From Populus alba (Eukaryota; Streptophyta; Magnoliopsida; Malpighiales; Salicaceae): a DNA stretch of 64,000 nucleotides. Location: NCBI RefSeq assembly GCF_005239225.2, contig NC_133284.1, forward strand, positions 47,958,697 through 48,022,696. Reading direction: 5' to 3'. The stretch's first letter is position 1, and each line of letters opens with the position of its first letter. A program made the translations under genes and the position numbers. The notes under the pieces are model-generated. The model was not told the origin of the DNA. It searched no databases and saw only the letters and a list, made by a program, of their open reading frames with translations. This document shows positions 23,049 to 35,600 of the stretch, one piece after another.

Positions 23049-24985
23049 TCAGGATTTGCAGATTACCACAAAGCAAGGAAGCAGAGCTCTAGGATTGAGC
23101 AGATAAAGCTCCTCAATATTTGAATAGAGACCAACCTTCCCTGCCAAAGAATCAAATCCCGTTTGGCTAGATATTTCTTGTATATCCTCCAAAGGCCTAT
23201 GGACCCTACCAGCAATCACTCTGCATACTATCAAAGCTTTCCTTATACATGGATCATCTTCAAATATTTCAATACACTCAAAAGCTCGTCCACTGGTTGA
23301 AGTTGTGAACACACCTACTCCACCTTTAAGCTCCTTCTTGGCTGAAAACCCATTTCGAATAATTCGACAAACACAGCATTTCTCAGACACACATAGACTT
23401 GAGGAACCATTTACGCCAAGAGAACATGCAACAGTCGTGCCATAAAACCTCAAAAGCTCATTCCCATCAGCTATGCACCGAGGATGCTTCTTTGGGAGCT
23501 TGCTGGCCTTAATTTTCACCATCTCTCTGTATTCTTCAAATCGTGCTAGAGTTTTTTGAATGCTGTGAACCTTCAGCACTCTTTCAATTCGACCACAATG
23601 GTTTTCACTCTTTAACCAGCTCGTTCGACATATGATTTCAACTATTTTTCGTGATGAGTCACCTTCCACAAGTTCGGTGACTGTCAAAAGGAGAAATATA
23701 ATGAGCTGCTGATAAGGAAAGCTGCTCTGAAATCTCAAGAACAGCAAACCACTTAAAATTAATTGACTTGGAATTGTAGAGACCAACATCAAAATGAAAT
23801 ACCAGTTTAAATTGTTTCGTGTACAAGTATATAAAGCTAAAAGTGATCAAAACCAACCAATTACTACGCCTCTCTTCAGGTTCACTAAAATTTGGAGGTT
23901 TCAGAAGAGGATCTAGCAGGATAAAAGAAATGGCTTGTTGCGGAGTATCTAATAAATTATAAAATTTAGATTTTGAAATCGAAAGAACAATTTGATTCCG
24001 GTTAAGAATCTGTTTCAAATTAACAGCAAAGTAAACGGAAAACTCAATTCAATTGCCGCAAAGCCTGCAGCGTAATCATGTCTTGAAAAAACCTTGACAG
24101 GGAGAAGGTTCTCACTCAATCTGAGGTCAGAATAAAATGTGTCGCTGCTACTGTGAGGATATGAGAACAATGAAGGGACAAAAGCAAACCTCAAAGATTT
24201 TTTTTTAACTAAAAAATACTCAAAAAGGGATTGAGAAATTATATGGAAGATGTATAGATTAATTAACAAATAATTTCAATTTGGAGTTTCTTACCAGCAT
24301 GCTTGGAGAGATGATGATTTTCAGCAGCTTCCCATTTGTTAAACTGCTCTCCACATTTATGGCAGGTGAGTGTAGAAAAACCATTAAACTTTGTCTCAAG
24401 AGAGACCCTACTGCTTGAATGTCCACCAGCACCAAATATACCAGAACCTCCAAATCCAGGCACTTCTCTGTCTGATAAAAGAAAATGAGACTTTCTTGGA
24501 GGAGTAGCTGTGTTCCTAATTGAAGGGTTGAAATAGTGCATTGTAGGATGTCCTCCAGGTCCTGGGGTTCCTTGCCGTAAAGTACCAACAAAAGTTGATC
24601 CAACAACGCCGTTACTACCACCACTAACACCATTATGGCTGTTACCATGACTAATAACACCACTATCAACCCCTTCTTGGAACCCGCCAAAACCTGTGAT
24701 TTTGAGCTCACACCTTGAGTTACTTAAAATAACTTCATGGGTTAATGGGTTAAGAAAGTCACTGCTTCCAATGGATCTTGGACTACAACTTGGTGGCTTC
24801 TCCATGTGCCTTTTGCTTCCATGTATGACATCTTTGAGATTTGCTATGGACCTTGAACACCCAGACCTTCCTGCTTTTCTCGTCAAGATTGTACTCATAT
24901 GCTTTGTCGATTTTGGGTCATGAACCTCTGATGGCTCTGATTTGCAATGTAGAGATCTCTTCAAAGAGAACCAAACTGTTGGCAT
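23049..24985 (-). CDS. C2H2 zinc-finger protein with PARP-like C-terminal domain (At5g54630/At4g27240-like)
   Basis: A plant-specific single-finger protein, probably nuclear; its biochemical role is not established to my knowledge. Two exons: 24295-24985 and 23049-23680 (minus), joined across a 614-bp GT...AG intron in phase 1, give 440 residues plus stop. Residues 1-90 are basic and Ser-rich with KRSLHCKSEPSEVHDP. Residues 91-205 are Gly/Ser-rich. A classical C2H2 finger occupies residues 208-229 (C-x2-C-x12-H-x4-H), ending at the exon border. Residues 231-440 form the conserved C-terminal region: a helical SSRKIVEIICRTSW segment, then NELLRFYGTT at about 304-313, CCVCRIIRNGF, and GVGVFTTSTSGRAFEC, the pattern of a PARP catalytic-like fold. 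The ATG at 24985 starts the conserved MPTVWFSLKRSLHC. The H2A gene lies 12 kb away, its neighbour in Arabidopsis too. Confidence 0.93.
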
Positions 24986-25484
24986 GCTTCTACCTTCTAC
25001 TGTCCTTCACTCCTTTCTTTTGCTTCTTGGGCTTCAAAAACACAACTTTCCAAAGTAAAACTCCTCTACATGCATCATTTCTAAAAAGCACATCATCACT
25101 TTGCATTTCCCATTTTTTTTTCTTTTTCCACCATGAAAGCTAGCTGAAAAGAAGTATCTGAATATACATACCATTAGTCACTATATAGCTTACTTTTGCT
25201 ACAGAACTTTCTTTCCCTGCAATTACCTTTCTACCAATCAAGCATGCTTAAGAACTAACAAGAATCAAGAACCAAAATTTCTCATGAAGCATCCAAAAAA
25301 ATCTGAACTTTTTCCTAGAGTGCAGGCTCGTTGGGAACAATCACCAGTTGAAGCAAAAATTTGGCGCTTTTACTAAAATGGGTGTCCATACTGATGAGGA
25401 AGAGAAAGACAAATCGACAACCAAAAAGGCAAAAGAAAACCCATTTTAAAAGACAAAAAAGGGAATAGTAACTCATTTTAGATT

Positions 25485-25995
25485 GTAGATGTTTTTTTTT
25501 TAATAATTTTTATTAAAAAAATATTGAATTAATATTTTTTTAATTATTTCAATGAATCAGTGTTAAGAATTAAAAAATATTTTTTAAAACTAAAAATACT
25601 TTTCTGAAAAATCAGTAACCAAAACAAATTACTTGTACACAAGAAATGGAGAATCTTTGGTCCGTGGGCAACACGACAACCCCACGTGAAAAGAGCATGG
25701 TCTGTGGTGTCTTGTGTAATAAACGACAGTTACAGCTGACATTCTTTGAAATGACTTTTTTTTTCCTTCTAACTATAATATGCTTTCGCCTGAATTGCTA
25801 TTGCCACACAACATCACAGTTATCGGACCGACAAGACCCAAGTCATAAATATTTTAAAATGTATTTGTTTTGAAAAAATATGGATTTAATATAATTATAA
25901 TATTATGATATTAAAATTAAATAATATTTTAATATATTTTTAAATAAAAATTATTTTTAAAAAACACATTACATCATAATATTAAATACACATTA
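25485..25995. repeat. Two adjacent AT-rich MITE-like copies
   Basis: Copies at about 25485-25630 and 25855-25995 show the family's A/T core and flank a less AT-rich stretch (25640-25850) containing CCCACGTG-like sequence. Family assignment rests only on the low-complexity core, so confidence is modest. Confidence 0.35.
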
Positions 25996-26809
25996 AGTGA
26001 ATGTTTAGAAATATAGTAAATAAAGGGTATTTCACTTAATAATATAATAAATTAATATTAATTATTTTAATATATTTTTAAATAAAAAAAATATTATATT
26101 TCACTGTACTTGACATACAATAATTAAAGCAACCAAATCAGTCAAAACCTAATCCAATCAGTTGAATTCAACGAGCCCAGCTAAGGACAAACCCAGCCCA
26201 GCTAAGGACATGGATTGGTACACAGTGTTATAAAATTTTAGCCACTTAATGATTAAAAGATTTTTCGTATTAAGATAGTTTCTGTTTTTTTAGAATAAAA
26301 AATAAATAAATAATTGTTAGTTAAAAAGCTTTTTATATTTTTATACTAAATCCTACATCAAATTTAAAAAAAAACTTTAGTTTTGTAAAAACTAAAATAA
26401 TTTATTTTTTTATTTATTTTTCATGTAAAGATTCATCTCATAATAATTTTAATCAAATACATATATTTTTAAAAATTTATTATTGTTAAATCATAACTAA
26501 AATTATTCTATCTCTTCTTATTTGCATGACATGGAGGGATATGAAATAATTAAAAAAAAAAAAAACAACGCTACCGTTATTCATCTGGACAAAAACCCAT
26601 CACTTTTTTTTGGTGAATTTGTTTTGCATTTGTTTGGCACATGTTTTTGCATTTGTGGTTCAAAAAATATAACAAGTATTTGATAACTGTAAAAATTATA
26701 TTTTATATTGTAGGGTTTATTAAAAAATTGAGTTTGACGTATGCAGTTTTCATGAAGTAATTTTTACATGTTTTTTTAATCGAGTTTTTGTAAAACATTG
26801 TTTGTTTTT

Positions 26810-26995
26810 GCTTATCAAAAAAGCTTTTGAAAAAAATTTAATAATTTTTTTATTTTTTTTCTTTACTTCAAAATAATTTTTTGTGTTTTAGATCATTTTA
26901 ATGCATTGATATCATAATTAATTTTTTTAAAATAAAAATATATTATTTTAATACATTTTCAAGAAAAAAGCAATTTCAAAAGTAACCCCGGGTAA
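26810..26995. repeat. AT-rich dispersed MITE-like repeat
   Basis: Contains 'agatcattttaatgcattga' and the downstream A/T core ending 'caatttcaaaagtaacccc'. One of the clearest family members. Confidence 0.5.
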
Positions 26996-28489
26996 CCACA
27001 CAACTACTAAATATTTTTATACATGTTTTTTTGTTGCATATAAACCTCAACCATAAATTTTACCAAACATATATCTAAATCAAACTAACCACACGTCTAA
27101 CCATATTTTTTTAAAAAACTTACTTATTCAAATCACAACTACAAAAGCTACCTAAAAACCAAACGCAATCTTGTATATCCACGGAACATGGGACTTTATA
27201 GCCTTTTAAACTGCATTTTGTATGCGAACTAAATATATTGGTATATTTTTATATAAAAAAAAATTTAAAAATATAAATTAAAAATTTTATGCTAACAAGA
27301 TTAAGATATTTTAAATTAAAAAATAAAATATGTATTTGATTGTATTTATTGAACATATTTATTTAAATGAATAAAGGATAAATTCATACCCTAAAAACTC
27401 ATGACTCAAAAACTAAACATAAATGAAATTAATTGAATAAATCCACACCGTAAGAAATATCATGCAAACCTGAACGTATCAGTAATATAATTTAAAAATA
27501 AATATTTTTTATTTTTAAAAAATAAACTTCATTTGTATAAAAAAAATTATAGATGAATTGGAATAATACCTTAAAAATAAAATAGAAATAGAACAATTAA
27601 AAAAACTTATATTCAAAAATGGAAAAATCATGACTAAGCCTACTAGATCGGGATAAACACATAGAAAAAACTTGAAGATAATCACAGAATTAATATTAAA
27701 AAAAATAATGCAGGATAATAAGGTCGTACAAAGCCGAATTTCCAATAAATTTAAATGTCAAACTAGGAAAAAACTATTACATAAAAGGAAAAACAATGAG
27801 GGTGAGAAAAAAAAATTAATTAAAGGGACAAAAATTTTCAATTTAAGGGTTTAATTCAATTGAAAAACAACTTTAATAAAAGAAAAAAATAAAAAATAAG
27901 GGTCAAACTAAAAAAAAATAAAACAATAAAAAATTTGATTGAATGATGAAATTGAAATAAAAAATAAACTTTAATAAAAGTGCTAATGATAAAAATAAAA
28001 TTTTTAAAAAATAATGATCAAAACAAAAAAATCAAACATATGAGAAAGTGCAATTGAAAGACTAAATTAAAAAAAATAAAAACTTTATAAATGAAAAGGG
28101 AACGAAATAACAAATCAATAGAATGAGGACTAGAATTAAAAAGTAAAAAACAAATAGAACAATGATGTACATTACATATCATGAGAGAGAAAAGAAGAGG
28201 GGAATCAAATGACCATCGAAGTCCAACCACCATAATCTATCACACGTTGCTCTAAATAGAAAAGGACACGACGACACATCTAGGAAGACGGTGAAAGTCC
28301 AATTACATATATCGAATGGCATTACACATGCCATCTAAAAAGTACATGTGCCCTTCACGATTTGGGGACGTGTTAAGCATGCTCCAATACCTTTAAGTAT
28401 TAAATTTTTTAAAAAAAAACCATGAAAAATATTAAAATTTTCTCTACGACTACGTCAATAACATAAAATATTTATATGAAAGAACAAAA

Positions 28490-28645
28490 ATTCAAAAAAA
28501 AATTGATTTTTTTTTATTTGAGATTAATTTTTTAAATATTTTTAAGTTCTTGTAATCTATTATAAAAAAAATAAAAATTATTTTTTTATATATTTTTAAA
28601 TAAAAAATAATTTAAAAGCAACAGCTTATAATCAAATGTAGTATT
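28490..28645. repeat. AT-rich dispersed MITE-like repeat
   Basis: Similar A/T core ending 'aataatttaaaagcaacagc'. Ends are approximate. Confidence 0.4.
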
Positions 28646-29344
28646 TAGGGCATCTGTTTGGGATGCTTTTTTGTTGATTATTTTGCGGTGGGTGCGATGG
28701 CACGCAAGTAGAGAAGTACAGAGCCAGGATCTTTTGCTGATAATTAAAAGGATGAAATGATTAAAATCAACGAGTAATAAATTTTCATGATTAAAGTTGA
28801 TTTTGACGTTTGATGGGTGTATTCTTGGGGCAGATGAGTTGTGGCCATTGTCGTTTATGGAAACCTTTCAAATCTTTTCACTTTTATTGGATGCCTCTGC
28901 CTCTCCTCTCTCTCTCCACTTCATGGCCACTTTCCTCTGCAAGAAATTGTTATTTTCGATACCATCTTATTCTAAGAATTTAAATTATTAGATATAATTT
29001 ACACTAGACCTGGCCCCGCCATACATCACGGGTCCATACTTTATACCATGAGTCTATGAGCTTGTTTTAAATAAATAAATAAACAAATCAACTATTTGGG
29101 CCATAGCTCTACAAATTGGCCAGAAATAATAATAAAAAAAAAAAAACATAGAATAAATCCAAAGACAAAACAATTTGAGGGGTATCCTTAAAAATTTAGA
29201 TAGTCGGGTGTAAAAACCAAGGAAAAAAAATTGTGATGTCAAATCAAAGATTAGTGCATTATGGATTTCACCCTTCCCTTTTAGAATATTTTATTATTTT
29301 TTAATATATTTTCTTATATAAAATATTTTTAGATTTAAAATTTA

Positions 29345-30050
29345 TACAATTTCATATTATTTTATACTATTAATTTTATTTATGAAGTTGTAAAAAGTTA
29401 AATCTAATCAGTTTCATTCTCTAATACATTAAAATTAATATATTAAAGTTTAAGAGAATAAAAGTGATGAGATTTAAATTTATGATTGTTTAGTCAAAAA
29501 TATTATATCAAATAATTATTTAAATCAAAAAATTTAAATTGGTAATTGAAACTCAAATATAGAATTTATATTATTTTTGTAATAATCATGACCATAGTAT
29601 TGGAGTGACATTTTACTCGTAATGTTTGTTTAAGTATGATCTTAATTTGTTTGATTTATATGATGACTACAAATGATATTGTATACAATTTGTACTAAAA
29701 TATTACCAAAAGAGTTCATATTATTTTGTGCTATTAGTTTTTAATCATGAATTTATATAAATTCAAATATCATCACTCTTATTTTCAAATATATTGTAGT
29801 TTACAAGAATAAAAGTGGCGAGATTCAAATTTATAATTGCTTGATCTTAGAATTCTAGTATTATGTAAAATAATTATTTAAATCTAAAAATTTAAATTAT
29901 TAAATGAAGCTATAATATATAATTTATATTAATTTTTTTAATAATTATGATTATAGCATTGGAGTGACATTTCAATCATGATGCTTAAGTAAAATATGTT
30001 TGATTTACATAATGACTACAAATGATATTGAATAGATTTTGTACTTAAAA
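29345..30050 (+). repeat. Tandem direct duplication of a 350-bp AT-rich unit
   Basis: Unit 1 (about 29345-29700) and unit 2 (about 29710-30050) share the same order of motifs: 'ttcatattattttatact', 'agaataaaagtg(at/gc)gag', 'aataattatttaaatc', 'attggagtgacattt', and 'atgactacaaatgatattg' (29663 and 30009). Many point differences show the duplication is old. Confidence 0.7.
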
Positions 30051-30679
30051 ATTATCTATCTTCAATTTAAGTGAAACTAGTATATATGTTACGAGACAAA
30101 GATCCATCTATATTGATCTCCATTATCATCCCTTAAAAGACTTTTAGAATTGAGTATATGAATCTCAAAAAGTCAGTATGTTGTTAAAGATATATATTTT
30201 CTTCTCTTTTTTTTTTTTTAGTTTGAACTTTAAAACTAGCATCCTAAAAGTTTTATTAATTTTTATGAATATACCATGATAATATAAGAGGTATACCTTT
30301 AAGAGCAATTCGGAGAAAACTTAGTTTTTGTTAAGGGTGTTTAAAAAAACTAACTCATTTATAATATTTGACTTGACCCGACTCGTAAAATTTAGATAAT
30401 ATGAATGTTATAGATGATAGTAAGACAACAAAAGAAAATAAATGAATATCATAAATCTAGTTGTGGGTCAAGATTTTTTTAAACTTAGTCAGCTTAATCT
30501 AATCCATATATCTTATACAACCCACTTGGTATAAATATTCTCTTTCTTTCTCTATCATTATTTTTCTCTTTTTCATTGTTCTCTCATCTCCCTCTCAACC
30601 CCTATATCCTATACCTAAGCGGCAACCTTCTTCGACCATTTTTTTAACAAACTAAAGCCATTAATCCCTTTATCTCGTC

Positions 30680-30890
30680 ATTAGAATGTTTGTTTTTACT
30701 GGTTTGATATGTTTTTTAAAGTATTTTTTTTATCTAAAAATATATTAAAGTAATTTTTTAAATATGTTTTTATGGTTTTAATGAGTCGATATTAAAAATA
30801 AAAAAAATATATAAAAAAATTATTATTTAAATGTATTTTTAATTAAAAAAAAATACTTTATACCACATTATCAAATACACCCTTATACTA
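30680..30890. repeat. AT-rich dispersed MITE-like repeat
   Basis: Opens 'gtttgtttttactggttt' and closes 'cacattatcaaatacaccc', with the A/T core between. Same family as 5355-5580. Confidence 0.5.
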
Positions 30891-31124
30891 AAAGAAAAAT
30901 ATAACATCAAGCTATCCATAAAAGATGAAGAGATCCTAATTTATACACCGGACATTATAAGAGCTCAAATCATCCTTGAAACCAATGTCAAACAATGGTA
31001 AATTTGTGACATTGTCATTGCTTTTTTTTTTTTTAACATGTTTTTTTATTGTTTCAGGGACATACTTTGCTTACATTATCCACACAGGAAATTAGTTGTA
31101 CACCAAGGTTGAATGAGAGTTTTG

Positions 31125-31385
31125 AAGTGCAGTAATTTCTACATTTGAATGTGTTTTAAATTTACATTTCATTTGAAAATGCTTCAAAATGTTTTTTTTT
31201 TAGATTTTTTTTATATTAACATATCAAAATCATAAAATAATATCAAATTGATACTTTTTTAGTGTTTTATGATGATTATGATGAGCTGTTTAAAAGTAAT
31301 TTTAAAAATATTTTGATATATTTTCAAGTGAAAAACACTTTTCAAAAGTACATTGCACTACATTATCAAATATATACTTTGAATC
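31125..31385. repeat. AT-rich dispersed MITE-like repeat
   Basis: Contains 'atatcaaaatcataaaata' and 'ttttcaagtgaaaaacactt' and closes 'cactacattatcaaatatat', like the copy ending at 30890. Confidence 0.5.
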
Positions 31386-31857
31386 ATACTTAATCTCGAT
31401 GTTAAGCAAATGATCTTTATATTATTGCCTAAACTTAGTTGAGATTAAGGTGAAATTTTATCTTGCACTCCATGGTAAAGTATTTTTCATTTATTCATCA
31501 ATATATCATTCTATCAATCAACAACTCCTCACTAATTTGTTTCTCCATCCTTCTTTTGATCTAGTGGTTAAAACAATAATAGTTAATGCTCTTGTTTAAG
31601 GATGTCAATAGAGGTTTCTAGAGAGGAGGATGCATCATCCACCTTTTTCTAACTCCACAAAAATGTTTTATTCTCTATATCCACCTCTATTTTAACAAAA
31701 TGCAATTGTTGATTTTTTTTATAACCAATGTCTATATTCACATAGTTTTTTTTTCATGATCAATTTAGTAAAGTATATGGTTCGTAAACAAATAAAATAT
31801 GGATTTAAAAAATGAAGTAAATTAAAATTTAAACAAAAGCTATACAAATCATTTAAG

Positions 31858-31879
31858 ATACACACACACACACACACAG
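31858..31879. repeat. (CA)n microsatellite
   Basis: About ten uninterrupted CA units in a non-coding spacer. Confidence 0.95.
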
Positions 31880-32387
31880 GTCAAGGTCGAAGAACACCCT
31901 ACTTACTTCTATATCTATATAAGTTGGATATTTATATGTTTTAACTCTCTTATTATAGAGATAAAAATCCCTTCCTACCCTTGTCCATTATGAAACTCCA
32001 TAAAAGCAAGTACAATTATAATATCTCTTCTTGTATCCCAATTATGGAGTAGTTAACAATGCTTAATTTCCATAATTTATTATTGATGTTAATATTACTT
32101 AAGATAACATGAATAACTACTATTACTATACTAAGACATTAGTAATTTCTTTTATTGTTTTAGTTTTGGTTAATGTTTAAATTGATCCTAAATTATATTT
32201 AGTATGAAAAAATGATTATTATGATAATAATTATGATATGCAAAAGCACAATTATTATAAAATAAATGATAAAATATTGGTTTATCACCCAGGTTAGAGA
32301 ATAAGTTAAGATTTCAATTTTATCTATGCTAGAAAGGGGTGGTCATTTCAATTGTTCTTATCGACAAAGTTTTTCTGGTATGCCTTG

Positions 32388-33738
32388 TTAAAGATGATTT
32401 ATTTTTGTAAAATAATCTTATTATATTATCAAATTTGGTGAATTGACGTAGGTTCAAAAAGATTTGAAGTAATAGCACAGTTTGTCCAACGCTTCATAAG
32501 CGTGACTTTTACTAAATGTCATTATTTCTAAACGCAACATGGTCAAACTCTATTTTTCTACATATACTAGTTGATCGGTTGGATCTAGTTGTATTAATCG
32601 TTGATTGTTTCACATAAAAACTATAATTTTATGAATTTTTCTTCAAAATATGTTTTATAAGTCAAAATATACATTCTTTTCCAACTTGTTGACTAAAAAA
32701 TAAAATCCGATCAAAATCTAAAAAAATTATTGTTCGCACAGTAGCAAATGATTTTGAGCAATTATGTGTGAATCTATCATAACTAAATAAGGATCTACCT
32801 TAACCAGATTACATTGATGGCCTAACATATGCATTTATGAACTAATGGGAAATGTCTAGGCTCAAGAGGAGGTTTGGTCATGCCAAACCATAATAACAAT
32901 CTAAAAGGGTTATAACTTTTGATATGATAGTTGGATTGCACTCAGATTTTTACAGTATTTTCTTGAAGTCGTTTTCCTTGTAGTAGAATAATGTTGCTAT
33001 GTGGATCATTAGATCTTTAAATATAAAAATATCACCAAGACCCCTTAGTTTTGACAGTTTTGAGATTTTCTTTGTTATTTTCAAAATTAGTGTACCGGTT
33101 AAGCAAAAAATGACACTTTTTGACCATGTCACCCAAGGTTGTTAAAATCGCGTTTTGACTCGTAATATCGTATGATTTTACGAGTCAAAACGATTTACGA
33201 GTCAAAACATGCATTACGGGTTGAATTGCTTGAAAAAATAAAAAATCAGGTGAAATCGCAGAAATCGGATGAAATCGCAAAAATCGGATGAAATCGTGCA
33301 AATTCACGATTTCAACAAAATGAGGCGCTGAAACAAAATTTTCCCCCTTATGTCCAGCTGTCAGACGCCTATTGGATTTTTCTTCAGTCTTCAGGCGAGA
33401 ATCACGTGCGGAAGTCTGCAGCCATTGATTTTCACTTCTCCTGTCCTACCCTCTTCTCTGTCTCTACCCAAGATTTAATGCAAAAAAAATCTATTTAAAA
33501 TAGTAACAATGTCCTACCTGAGAGAGAGAGAGAGAGAGAGAGCTCCGTTTCGAAAATAATTCTCTTTTGTCTTGGGGGTCCTGCCATCTTGATCTTAAAT
33601 CCACTCTTAACTTGCCTTGCTATTTCCTCCTCTAATGCTCTTAAGCTACTCAAAATCCTCTAATGCTTTTAAATAGATTTTTTCTATATTATATTTTTTT
33701 TATTAAAAAAATAAAAAGATGATATTTATATTTTATAA

Positions 33739-33770
<32 letters not shown>

Positions 33771-34130
33771 TTATACAAGAGCATGAATTTTTATTTGAAG
33801 TATAATTTTTTTTTAATGTATTTTAAAATTCCTTACGATTTTATGATTTTACGATCCATTTTTACGATCCGAGTTTGTGAATGGCTTTCCATGTCGTGTT
33901 AAAATCACGATTTTAACAACCTTGATGTCACCCTTCAGAAGTGCGAAATGTCGCTATTCCTAAGCACTTGTTGCACTTCTGAATAACTACATTTAGTAAA
34001 AATCGTGCTTCTAAAGCGTCACATGGTCAAAGTGTGTTATTTCACCAAATTTTTTTGAAGCTATGTTAATTCACTAATTTTTTTTATTTACTAAGTTAAT
34101 TACACAATTTATCTTGTTTAAGAAAAAGTA
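32388..34130. mobile_element. Old element with long imperfect inverted repeats, interrupted by a nested element
   Basis: The left arm (about 32388-32535) and the complement of the right arm (about 33950-34130) share the same motif series. The left reads 'ggtgaattgacgtaggttca', then 'aacgcttcataagcgtgact' and 'tttactaaatgtcatta'; the right complement reads 'agtgaattaacatagcttca', 'gacgctttagaagcacga' and 'tttactaaatgtagtta'. The arms are over 100 bp with many mismatches. The interior shows no transposase. The 791-bp element at 33134-33924 was inserted inside it. Outer borders are approximate. Confidence 0.6.
33134..33924. mobile_element. Non-autonomous TIR element, 791 bp, nested
   Basis: The left end CAAGGTTGTTAAAATCG and right end CGATTTTAACAACCTTG are perfect 17-bp complements. 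The direct repeat ATGTCACCC occurs at 33126-33134 and 33925-33933, so the target duplication is 8 bp (hAT-like) or 9 bp (Mutator-like) depending on whether the first C belongs to the element. The interior has short 'gaaatcg' repeats (33252-33300), an (AG)n tract (33520-33542) and an (AT)n tract (33745-33771), and no transposase. Confidence 0.9.
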
Positions 34131-35079
34131 GAAATAATTGCCAAATTAGAGTACAAAAGTACCCTTGCATACATTAGACGATTCTTATCTCTATTATATT
34201 ATGATGGACCTTTTTCAATGATCACTTTCAAAATACACCACATTTATTACATAGGACCACATTAGTGCCCATCATCGTTTGGACATTTGCAAGCCTTTAT
34301 ACTAAAAGGAAATAAGGTGATCCAACTGTTTGCTCTAAAAAATTTGTTTGTGGATAATGGGTTGTATAAAAGCAACATAAAAGAATCCATTCTTAATCAA
34401 ATTCATGGCGAGCAAAGAACTAAGTTTTAAGAAAGAACAATCTCATATCGAGTGTATTAAATAAACGAGTTTGCCTACATGCATAAGAGGTTTTATTTAC
34501 AATTTGGTTCTTAAACTTTATTTCTCTTCAATTGTAACAAATTTGAAACAAAAAAGACTGAAGTTTGTTGATGTTCATAAATTTAAAAGTAGGCAAGATT
34601 AGGTATTACATTAGTAGTGTGCATTTTTAATGAAAGTAGATAGTATATATATAGTCTTAATTGCTTCACCATTGGCCCATTAGCTCAACATGGCAAATCA
34701 AAGAAGTCCACATTATCATGAATATCAATTAACAAGTATGGTTTAGGGATGTTCATGCATCCTTAATAATAGATCAAAGGAAATCAATAATGGAACTCTT
34801 TACTCCGAAACATTTAAGATATTTGAGAAAAGAAAAGCTCATTATTAGCTTTGAATACCAATCTCCATACAACTGTTCAAAGTGGTTTTTGAAAGGCATT
34901 TTCGATTATTAACACCATTTAAAAAAATTATTGCCCAAATAACACATGTATAATTTTTTTAGCAACATAAAATAGTTTCATGCGTGTCATGATTGAGAAA
35001 AGAAACATTTAATGTTGTCACAAATGAAAAAAGGCAACATTTTAACGAAATCACTAATGAACTGACACCAATTATAATG

Positions 35080-35600
35080 AAAGTTCCGATTATGACATCG
35101 CTAATAACATTAGAAAAACACTGGCGATAAAAATTCAATGACATGAAAGAAGGTCACCAATGATGACTGAAGTGGGCCACATTCTCTATCTAAAGACAGA
35201 TGAGCAATTAAATGAGAAGAGAGAAGGTGGAGAACAATTAAAGAAAAAGTTAGACTTTGAAAGCACATTAAATCTTTTATTATGATATCATTAGTACCAT
35301 TGTAAAGATATTGACGAGAAAAAATACATCAATATTAAAGTAGGTCACCAACGGTGACCGGAGTAAGTCATACTCTCATGTAAAGGCAAATGAGTAATTA
35401 TAATGAGAAGATAGAAGAGAAACGAAGAAAAAAGAAGAAGAAGAAGAAAGAGATACTAGAGACATACTGAAGCTCCCACCATGACACTACCAATACCATA
35501 AAAAATTTCTCAGCAAGATAAATTCAACAACACTAAAGAAGGTCATGGATGGTGACCAGAGTGAGCCATATGCATCGTTTAAAGGCAATTGAGCCTAAGT
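35080..35600 (+). repeat. Three diverged tandem units of about 190 bp
   Basis: Units at about 35080-35270, 35271-35457 and 35458-35600 (the last partial) share 'gaaggtcaccaatgatgac', 'aaaggcaaatgagtaatta' and 'tgagaag' blocks in order, with period near 190. There is no open frame across the array. Confidence 0.7.
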
